Assembly: GCA_037367355.1 (NCBI GenBank)
Contig: CM074706.1
Coordinates: 1,488,001 to 1,552,000 of the forward strand
Direction of reading: 5' to 3'
Length of the DNA stretch: 64,000 nucleotides
DNA from: Neoscytalidium dimidiatum
Lineage: Eukaryota; Ascomycota; Dothideomycetes; Botryosphaeriales; Botryosphaeriaceae
The notes under the pieces are model-generated. The model saw only the letters and a program-made list of their open reading frames with translations. It was not told where the DNA came from and made no database searches. Positions 56,020-64,000 of this stretch are shown piece after piece; positions within the stretch are counted from its first letter, which is position 1, and every line of letters starts with the position of its first letter. A program made the translations under genes and the position numbers.

Positions 56020-58151
56020 ATGTCAGCGTCGTCGGCGTCGGACGATGCGCCCAAGGGCGTTGCCACCACGAGCACCATTGCTGCGGATATCAGGCATGGT
56101 GACGCCACGCTGGAGGATTTGGGCTCCGATGTCGATGTGCTGGAGGAGGAGTTGACGCCTGAGGAGGATAGAAGGATCTTGAGGAGGGTGGATATGTGGT
56201 GAGTACTTCCTTTTACCTGTTTGTCTTCTGGTTTTCCCATAAGTCTTTTCCTGCGCTCTGGCTTTCAAGTGTTATTCTTTGAGCCAAGGCGGATATTTGC
56301 GCAGTATCAATTCTCACATCTCAATACGGAGATGTTGTATCGAAGCCGCCAGCCTGCATGAGCGATGCCTACGCCGTTGGGCTTTCTTTTGTTTATTCTC
56401 TCTTTCCTGAGTCTAGATGATTTGCACTTGTTCTCGTTCACTCCCCAGTATTCTCCCTCTTCTCGAACGAAATGTTTTTTTTTTTTTACCGATCAATCTT
56501 TCTCTCTCTCTCTCTCTCTCTCTCTTACCATCTTTTATATCCTACTACGACATGCACCAGATCCAACAACAAAGCTAAACAAAACAACCCAACCCACAGC
56601 CTCCTCCCCGTCCTCGCCATCTCCTACATGTTCCAATTCCTCGACAAGCAATCGATGGGCTACACGGCGATCCTGGGCCTGCGCACGGACCTGCGCCTCA
56701 AGGGCCAGGCCTACTCGTGGGCGTCCTCGATCTTCTACTTCGGCTACCTGGCGGCCAGCTACCCGGTGGCGCGGCTGCTGGTGCGCTTCCCCGTGGGCAA
56801 GACGCTGGCGGCGTCGGTGCTGGCCTGGTCGGCCGTGCTGATGTGCACGGCGGCCTGCACCGACGCCGCCGGCCTGCTCGCGACGCGCTTCTTCCTCGGC
56901 TTCGCCGAGGCCGCCGTGGCGCCCGGCTTCAGCGTCGTGACGGGCATGTGGTACAAGCGCGAGGAGCAGCCGCTGCGGCACGGCGCGTGGTTCATGGGCA
57001 ACGTGGCCGCCGGCCTGTTCGGGAGCGTGCTCGCGTACTCGATGGCGCACGTCGACAGCGAGAAGGTCGCGGCCTGGCAGGCCGTGTTCCTCATCTTCGG
57101 CGCCGTCACGCTGGCCTGGAGCCTGACGCTGTTCTGGACGATCCCGGACCGGCCGACGGAGGCGTGGTTCCTGAAGGGCAAGGGCGACGGCGCCAAGGCC
57201 GTGGCGCGGGTCAAGGGGAATATGACGGGCATCAGGAGCACGGAGTGGAAGGGCGAGCAGGTGTGGGAGGCGTTGAGGGATCCGCAGAGCTGGCTGTTCG
57301 TGCTGATTCAGCTGTGTGGGAACATTCCGAACGGTGGCGTGTCGAGCGTGAGTGTTTCCTTGTCTGAGAGAGAGAGAGAGAGAGAGAGAGAATGGATGGG
57401 GGAGGTTGGGGATACCTGATACGAGTTGTGCTGACGTGGAGACGTAGTTCGCATCCATCGTCGTCCAGGGTCTGGGTTTCAGCACCTATCAGACTCTGCT
57501 CATCGGCATGGTGGCCACCGCTTTCCAGGTCGTTTACGTCCTGCTTGCCGCTGGCGGCGCTACCCTCATCAAGAACAGCCGTACATCCTGGCTCGTTTGG
57601 AACTTTGTCATCTCGCTCATCGGCGCCATCATGGTCCGCGAGATCGACCCAGAGAAGAACATCTGGGCCAAGTTCTTCGGCTACTGCTTGCTCATCTGCT
57701 TCTCGGCGAACTTTCCGCTCATGCTGAGCCTAACGTCTGCGAACGTCGGCGGATTCACGAAGAAGAATACCGTCAATGCTATGGTGAGCGCGCAAGAATA
57801 TCTCAAACCATGGCAAGATGCTGACGAAGCTTGGCTCAGATGTTCCTGGCGTACTGCGCCGGAAATATTGTGGGCCCACAGCTCTTCTTCGACCGCGAGG
57901 CGCCGAAGTACCAGTCTGGATTTCTGGCCATGCTGGTTTGTTTCGTGCTCGGTATTGTGTTCAGCATCGGCCTGCGCTCCTACTATATCTGGGAAAATAA
58001 GAGGAGGGACAGCAAGGCCGGCGTGGGCAATGGTGGGCTGGGAGGAAATGCCGATCTTGCCGAGGCGGAGGTGCGGCAAGAGTCTGCGCTTATGCTGAAT
58101 TTGCAGGACAAGACGGATAGGACTTTGACGCAGTTTAGATATGTGTATTAA
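56020..58151 (+). CDS. MFS transporter, allantoate permease (DAL5/ACS) type
   Basis: Plasma-membrane major-facilitator symporter of the anion:cation symporter family; DAL5 of yeast carries allantoate, ureidosuccinate and dipeptides. Exons 56020-56198, 56600-57347, 57448-57783, 57840-58151 give 524 residues with about 12 helices. A hydrophilic acidic N-terminus precedes RRVDM and LLPVLAISYMFQFLDKQSMG (helix 1). DLRLKGQAYSWASSIFYFGY is the family signature, and RFFLGFAEAAVAPGF and WFLKGKGDG follow. Exon 4 begins MFLAYCAGNIVGPQLFF. The first intron is 401 bp, long for this window, and holds a CT tract; intron 2 holds a GA tract. It lies downstream of the Zn2Cys6 gene and two genes from an M20 dipeptidase. 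Confidence 0.9.
56501..56525 (+). repeat. CT microsatellite in intron 1
   Basis: 25 nt of perfect alternating TC inside intron 1 of the MFS transporter gene, about 75 bp before the acceptor. Confidence 0.85.
57366..57391 (+). repeat. GA microsatellite in intron 2
   Basis: 26 nt of perfect alternating GA inside intron 2 of the MFS transporter gene, 18 bp after the donor. It is complementary to the CT tract of intron 1. Confidence 0.85.
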
Positions 58152-58754
58152 TGAGCGGATGAAGATGGTAATCGCTAGTAGGTACGAGTATGTTGAAAAA
58201 ATATTAATATTTTCTAGTTATATGTAAGGTAAAAAGGGTTCAGCAGTCAAAGCAGTAGCCTAGACGCGGTTGTTCCAATTTGTCTCGTGAATGAAAGATC
58301 TTGACGCGATCACTCGCCATTGCATGCTTCAGGAAGCTTATGAAGCATGTGCAGGCGCAGACAACGCGATCTTACTCCTTGAAATGGAGAACAACCTCGC
58401 AAGGAGGCAAGATGAGTCGACCTCATGGGCTTCGAAGCAAGACCAGGCTAGTGCTAACCCACATAATCAGTTCCGGTCCCGCTGATGGTGCCTAATGAGG
58501 ACCAACAGAATTGAGTCGGGTGATACAGGGCGGGAAGGCGTGCCAAAGGGATAGATATGCAACACGAAGAAGAAACGTTGTGTGCTTGCTTCCTCTTACA
58601 ATTACACGACAATGAGCCGGTGATGCAGTATCTTCATTATCAATACCATGTGAAGTGGAGGGCACCAACGATGTGTTGCTGTCGGTGGTCAGGACAAACA
58701 TTAACACTAGTTACTTGACTACAGCTCCAGATATTTCTCCTGAATTAGATACTT
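58152..58754. other. intergenic, convergent gene ends
   Basis: Lies between the 3' ends of the MFS transporter and the GH92 gene. Nothing recognised. Confidence 0.5.
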
Positions 58755-61700
58755 TCACCACGAACTCAGAGACCACGGACGCTCTCCGATATCCCACTTC
58801 GCGGGCTCAGAACCCATCTCGAACACAAGATCTCCACCATCGACAAGCTCCGAATGCCAAAGCCAGGCTCGGTCAAGCGCCGCTCCATTCAAAGTTACGC
58901 GCTGCGGATAGAAGGACGAATCAGACAGATTGGTGGCGTTGATTCGTAGCGAGGTCACCTGAGATGTGCCAGGGAAAAGACGCAGGGTCAGGGAGGAGAA
59001 GCGGGGCGCGCCGAGGAGGTAGAGCGGCTGTCCAGCGATTGGGTACTGGGTGGAGACATTAGCAATGGCCGAGCGTTTCGATTCCTCTCAAACACTGGGA
59101 AGAGAGCGCAGAGAAGTCTGTAAGAGACACATACCAAACCAATCAGATTGAAGATCAGCCAAGAGGGCAACGCGCCGCTGTCGATGTTCCCCGGATACCC
59201 GTTCCTCGAATCGTCGTAGAAGGCATCCACAATCGCCCTCGACTGGTTGACCGTCTTCCAGTGATTTCCCGGCACGTAGTTGTACAAGAACGGCGTCGCG
59301 AACGACGGCTCGTTGCCTGCATCATCGTCAGCTCCGACCCAACACTCACCCTTCCTGAATGCTCACCAGGATTGAACAACGCGGACCCGGCATCGTTGTT
59401 CGCGCCGACGCTCGTCCCGAAGCCCGGCAAGAACGAGGCGTCCAGCCTCTTCAGGAACGCGTCGTCGCCGCCCATCAGCGCGACCACCCGCGCCATGTCG
59501 TGCGGCGCCGCCGAGAAGCTCGTCTCCCACACCTTGGCCTCGTAGATGTCGCTGCCCCACCCGCACCTGCCGCAGCTCCGCGGATCGTAGTCGGTGAAGT
59601 TCCACGCGCCGTCCGCGTCCCGCGCGCCCACGAAGCCCGCGAACGTGCCCACGCCCTCCAGCGTCGTGTTGGCGCCCGGGTTCCACTGCTCCGTCCACCA
59701 GTCCGCGCGGTCGCGGTAGCGCGCCACGCCCGCCTCGTCCACCGCCAGCGCGGATGAGAAAGCGGCGTCGCTGTGGTTGGAGACCAGGGACAGCAGCCCG
59801 GCCCCGACGCTCCAGACGGCGAAGTCGTTCTGCGGGTACTCGACGCCGCGGCTGAGGCTGCGCGTGTGGTTGCGGGTCAGGAAGCGCAGCGCGAGGTGCT
59901 CGTCCAGCGCGCCGCGGCCCTCCTTGGTCGCGCCGTCGAACGCGACCGGGTCGACGTTGCGCGCGGGCGGCGCGTCCGCGTCCTTGACCAGCGCGGCGTA
60001 GGCGTCGGCCCAGTCGGCGGCGGAGAGGGCAAGCTCGCCGCGCCCGCGGGAGGTGGTGTTGCTGGTGTTGCTGGTATTCTGGGTGACGGTGAAGACGGAT
60101 TTGGCGAAAGCGTCGGCGAGGACCGTGTCCGCGTGCGTGCCGCCTTGGACGCGACCGTTCCAGTTCGCTGTGCGGCCAGCGGGGAGGTAGCCTTCATATT
60201 TGAAGATGTTGATCAGGCCCTTGAGGATGCGGGTGTAGGTGGATGTGTAGATGAGGTGGTAGAGCGGGAGGGTCGTTCTATAGGTATCCCAGAGCGTCTG
60301 TGACGAACGTCCCATCAGCATGTACCTTTCCTTCTCTCGTCCCTTCCAACGTTTGTGAACCGGGGGGAAACTCACATAATGGTCGTCAAAATACGGCCTC
60401 TCCTCATCGGACTCCCACCACGGATTCTCCCCCGTCTTCTCCGTCGGCATCAACCCCGTCTGATACAGCGCCGAGTACAGCATCCGCTTCAGCGTGCCGT
60501 TCCCGTTCTCGGCGCGCCCGTCCTCCTCGACGGCCACCGCCCCCAACACCCGCTCCTCCCACTCCGCGCGCGCCCTCTCCACCACCTCCTCGAACCCGGT
60601 CCCGGCCGGCAACTCGGCCTCCACGTGCGCGCACGCCCGCTCCGCCGAGATGTACGAGATGCCCACCCTCGCCTCCAGCACGGCGCTCGCGTTCCCCACG
60701 CCCCCGGCCGCGGCCGCGGCCCCGCGCGTCCAGCTGAACAGCCCGCCCAGCCCCAGCCCGGACCCCGCCGACGACCGCACGTCCGCGTACGACCGCACGA
60801 CGGGCGCGGTCGCGGGCGGGAGGAAGGGGTTGTACGGCCAGCTGAAGGTGCCGGCGCCGTCGACGGCGTCGCCCGCGCCGCGCGCCGCGTACGCGGTCGT
60901 GGGCACGAGCGGCGACGAGGCCGGCGCGCTGAAGTTGCCGCAGAAGTGCAGCGTGTGGATGTCCGGCTGCGACCAGCCGCCCGTGTAGGAGGCGCTGCCG
61001 GAGTAGGAAGGGTGGGATGTGGTGCTGGAGGCGCGCACGGAGAGGGCGCCGTGCAGGAACTTTTGCGAGTAGGTCTGCGCGTCCCAGTCCCAGGCCGGGA
61101 GGACGTGCGTGAGGTCGACGAGGATGTGGGCGTCGGTGGAGGCGTCTGGGGATGCCGGGGGGAGGGAGGGGGTAGAAGAGGTCAGGTTCGTGGGGGCGGC
61201 GGTGGCCGGGGGGAAGGTGTAGCGGATGTAGGCGGAGTGGTTACTGGACGTGATTTCGATCTTGATGCCGTTGAGGAGCGTGGTCGTGAAGAGCCCGACC
61301 GAGGCGGATTCGGTGGCGAGGGACCGGTTTTGCCAGTACGTCATGTTGTCGCCGAGATTGACGCCTTCGAGGGTGCCCAGGAGCGGCATTTGCGAGATCA
61401 GTCCGTCTGCCAAAAACATCAGTATCACCCGATTGGGATATACAGATGTCAAACAGCCTGTTGTTACTTACATGTGGGCACACCTCCGCTCCCGCTGACG
61501 TGAGTCAGGCTGACGGCCGTCACATTTCCAATTGGGCTGTAGCCGGCATTGCAGTCGTTCCCGAGGCCTTCAGGAAGGCCAATGTAGCTCGTGTCAATGC
61601 CGGCCTTGACCATTCCCCATGGCAGAGCAGCTCCCGGGAAGGAATTGCCGCCGGCGATGGTCGATCCTGGTGTTGGGCCAACGGTGCCAATCAGAGGGTC

Positions 61701-61793
61701 GACGAAGTCCGTCAGCCGCGCCTTTGCAACACCGGCAAGGCCAAGGAGAGCGGCTGCCCTAGAAGCGCATGTCTTGCCGAATTTCTTCTCCAT
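58755..61793 (-). CDS. glycoside hydrolase family 92 alpha-mannosidase, secreted
   Basis: Calcium-dependent exo-alpha-mannosidase of family GH92, predicted secreted; such enzymes trim alpha-1,2 and related mannosides from glycans. Exons 61793-61472, 61406-60376, 60297-59367, 59316-59135, 59045-58755 give 918 residues. A hydrophobic signal peptide ends near AGVAKA. Family blocks are DFVDPLIGT, GGNSFPGAALPWGMVK, LTHVSGSGGVPTYGLIS (across intron 1), DDHYTLWDTYRTTLPL (across the 78-bp in-frame intron 2), NGRVQGGTHADTVLADAF, FNPGNEPSFATPFLYNYVPG (across intron 3) and the C-terminal barrel part SYPIAGQPLYLLG-like. There are many potential N-glycosylation sites (NMT, NRS, NHS, NLT). Continuity of the blocks fixed all splice sites. 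Confidence 0.9.
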
Positions 61794-62560
61794 GCTCTTT
61801 TCTTAGAATTCCAAGCAGGCCAAACCCAAACCCAACACCATGCGCGAAGGGAACCGTCGGCGTGCGGCTTTGGCGGAGAAGTAGGCGACGTTCCGTAAGC
61901 GGCGGAAAGCAAACTAGCGGGTAGTCCGGAGGCTGTTATATACGACATGACGTTAGTAGGATCTGTAGATGAAAAGAGCATGGTTCAAATTGCTCGTTCC
62001 TGGTCTTTCGAGGCCGGCCGGCCGGCCGTGCGGGGTATTGAGGTCCGAGAAAACGTGGACAAGACTGGGGAATCCTGGCGCGGCGTGTCAACGCTGCTCG
62101 GATAAGAATCCGGGCGAGTGCGATGACGGAGGCGGCTCTTGCCGTGCAGCGTAAATCTTGGACGGTGGCACTGGGCATTAGTCTTTATTGGACGATGATT
62201 CATGGAGAAACGCTCGCTTTGCTTGTTTCGGAAAGACTCCGGCGTTTAACTGGATAGCAGTGTAACATCAAGCTGATACATAATAAATGGATAGTCAAAG
62301 CAGGCAATCGGACGTGCACCCCTCTAAAGCTCCTCTACATCCACGCCCATACCAATGCTTCATCTCTCCAATGGTCTAGGTAACTCAACGGGAACCCTTG
62401 CGCCAGACAAATCACGTACTTTGGCGAGGAGAATGCTGCGATTCGCGCATTTTAGCAACTATTGAAGTGACTACCAGCTGCAAAATCGTGGCTCCAGCGA
62501 TTGGTCCTCCGCAGCCCAGCCTCTAAAAAGAGAGAGAGAGAGAGAGTCTCACTTCATCCA
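61794..62560. other. intergenic with GH92 promoter
   Basis: Promoter side of the GH92 gene, with a minus-strand TATATAA at about 61936-61942 (some 145 bp before its ATG), and 3' side of the next gene. A short GA repeat lies at 62526-62547. No other feature is seen. Confidence 0.5.
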
Positions 62561-63675
62561 TTAGACAACATGAAGCCTCTTCAGCGGCCTGACGAGAATA
62601 TTTTCGTCCTTCTCTGTCGACCTCTTGTTCTTGCGCGGCTCCACCACGACCGTCGAATCTTCCGAGTCACTCTCATCATCAGCATCATAGCCGTCCTCCT
62701 CAGCCTCCCATACCTCAGCAAGTCCCGTCACCTTGTGATCAAACTCGGGAATACCGCACCGCAGGCCGGCCTCGTGTTGAAGCGCAAGCTCGTCCTGCGT
62801 GATGGGATCCATGTAGTCGATCTCATTGTCGCCGGCAGGCACCAGCTCAGTCGCGCGCACCGTAGCTCCCGGAACACGGTGCGGAGCGACCAGCTCGACG
62901 GGGCCACGCCTGCGCCCTCCCGCAACGTAGACACGGCTCTAGCGCAGAGAATCAGCTGTTCCGAGAAGCTTGGGGGGAGCCCAGTACTTACGTAAGCCTT
63001 CCACGCCGCCTCGACTTTGCGCTCGAGATTGCGGCCTTCGCGGCCGCGTCCGTGTGCGTCGTCGGCTGCGCGCTTCGGCTTGCTGTTCGGCGGACCGCTG
63101 CTGCTGAGCGTGGCGTCGCTGGGGCTCCCGCAGCCGAGGCTGTTGAGCGCGAAGAAGATGCCCTCGGTGACGGTCACGCTGTCGTGGCTGAGCGCGGGCA
63201 CGGCTTCGTCGGCGTAGGCGGCCGGGCTGCCCGGGCGGGAGTGGGTGCGGGCGATGGTGTTGAAGACGCCGTTGGCGAGGATGAGCTCGTGGAAGGTGTC
63301 TGGCTGGTAGTTGGAAGAAGGCTTGGGGCGGGCGATGTCGGTGGCCAAGCTCGTGTTGCTGGCGCTCGAGTTGCGATCGCTCGTGCTGGTGAGCTGCTGC
63401 TTTGCGTTGCTGGTCGTGTCTTTGCAGTTGTCGCGACGGTTGTCCTGCTTCTTCGACTTGCCATGCTGGTGATCAGTGACGTAGGGCTCAGCGCGATGAT
63501 TGAAGATAAGGTTGATGTTGTCGTCATGCTTCGGAGCGTCGCGAGAGTGAGGAGCCGTTGGGAGACTAAACAGAGCGGGTGGGCTGGACATCGAGCCTCC
63601 GCCGTCAGTGAGGGCGCTCAGAGCGTTCAACACAGCGCTCCTGTGATCGTTGTCGATGCCATGAGGGAATTCCAT
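62561..63675 (-). CDS. hypothetical protein with acidic, NLS-bearing C-terminus
   Basis: I do not recognise a family. Two exons, 63675-62992 and 62938-62561 (53-bp intron), give 353 residues from the ATG of MEFPHGIDND. The frame is open further upstream, so an additional 5' exon is possible. Residues 1-100 are His/Asp/Ser-rich and disordered. A possible ordered helix is TFHELILANGVFNTIARTH. Exon 2 carries a compact block, VYVAGG followed by RRRRGPVELVAPHRVPGA, then ATELVPAGDNEIDYMDPIT and CGIPEFDHKVTG. The tail is acidic (EAEEDGYDADDESDSEDS) followed by KNKRS. The acidic tail and basic clusters suggest a nuclear protein. No function is proposed. Confidence 0.6.
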
Positions 63676-64000
63676 TGTCGCGAGAGCCTGGTCACTGAGG
63701 TTTGGCTCAAGCACGCGGTTGGAGTGGCGCGTGGGCCACGCTTTGCTAGATCGCCGATGGTGTCGTTTTGTAGAGACCCGATCGAGGTCATGTTTTAGGC
63801 ACTCCCGGTTCCTTCCGTTGTAGGCAGTCACGGAAAGGTAAACATACACGCAAAAGAAAAAAAAAAAAGCAGCGATGCATATCTGTATAGTTAGTGGTAA
63901 GGGTATCTTACGTTGCTTCACACGAAGGGCGTTCCCTGAAGCATTTGCATACGGAAAGATTCTTCTATCAACCTCTGCTTTTCGCTGAGTGTTTCCCGTT
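63676..64000. other. right edge, possible 5' part of the last gene
   Basis: An ATG at about 63791 (minus strand) opens a short frame, MTSIGSLQNDTIGDLAKRG, that does not join the downstream gene without an implausibly short intron. It may be a leader frame or an upstream exon. The gene could continue past the window. Confidence 0.35.

Overview
The window is filamentous-fungal nuclear DNA, most likely Pezizomycotina (Ascomycota). Genes are split by short GT-AG introns (mostly 45-120 bp). Spacing is loose (about one gene per 3 kb), there are no operons, and the families are typical of moulds: rhodopsin-domain membrane receptors, a Zn2Cys6 regulator, P450s, a GH92 mannosidase and the silencing factor Clr2. 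A dothideomycete would fit, but the class cannot be fixed from sequence reading alone. Exon limits were set by hand from splice consensus, reading phase and protein-family continuity.

Layout. 1-2246: no gene recognised. 2247-4302 (+): seven-exon pisatin-demethylase-like P450. 6226-8331 (-): rhodopsin-domain (PTH11-like) seven-helix protein. 9526-10213 (-): GNAT acetyltransferase. 11836-13958 (+): GABA/choline-type permease. 15002-15888 (-): SAM methyltransferase. 16757-20638 (-) and 21158-23362 (+): head-to-head pair of an SNF2 ATPase with C-terminal PHD fingers and a Clr2-like silencing protein. 24085-25118 (+): short-chain dehydrogenase. 25779-26963 (+): low-complexity unknown. 27515-29321 (-): Baeyer-Villiger-type flavin monooxygenase. 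29680-30336 (-): doubtful small gene. 30584-32378 and 33160-36040 (-): two tandem paralogues of unknown function, each holding two copies of the same roughly 180-220-residue module. About 36.6-38.6 kb: AT-richer and gene-free. 39004-41157 (+): second P450. 43103-44464 (-): unknown gene, incompletely resolved. 45640-46503 (+): NTF2-like protein with a glutamine-rich tail. 46.5-50.3 kb: gene-poor. 50295-51730 (-): M20 peptidase. 52437-54431 (+): Zn2Cys6 factor. 56020-58151 (+): DAL5-type MFS transporter. 58755-61793 (-): GH92 alpha-mannosidase. 62561-63675 (-): acidic-tailed unknown.

How the genes may work together. The SNF2-PHD/Clr2 pair shares one promoter of about 0.5 kb and recalls the fission yeast SHREC silencing complex, in which Clr2 acts with the SNF2 ATPase Mit1. 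The M20 dipeptidase, Zn2Cys6 factor and DAL5-type transporter are contiguous and could form a small dipeptide or ureide uptake-and-hydrolysis module. Two P450s, an SDR, a flavin monooxygenase and a methyltransferase are tailoring-type enzymes. They are dispersed and no PKS, NRPS or terpene synthase is present, so no secondary-metabolite cluster is claimed.

The most novel-looking material is the tandem pair at 30.6-36.0 kb. Its four module copies share three short landmarks, and the first module of each gene has an intron at the same place.
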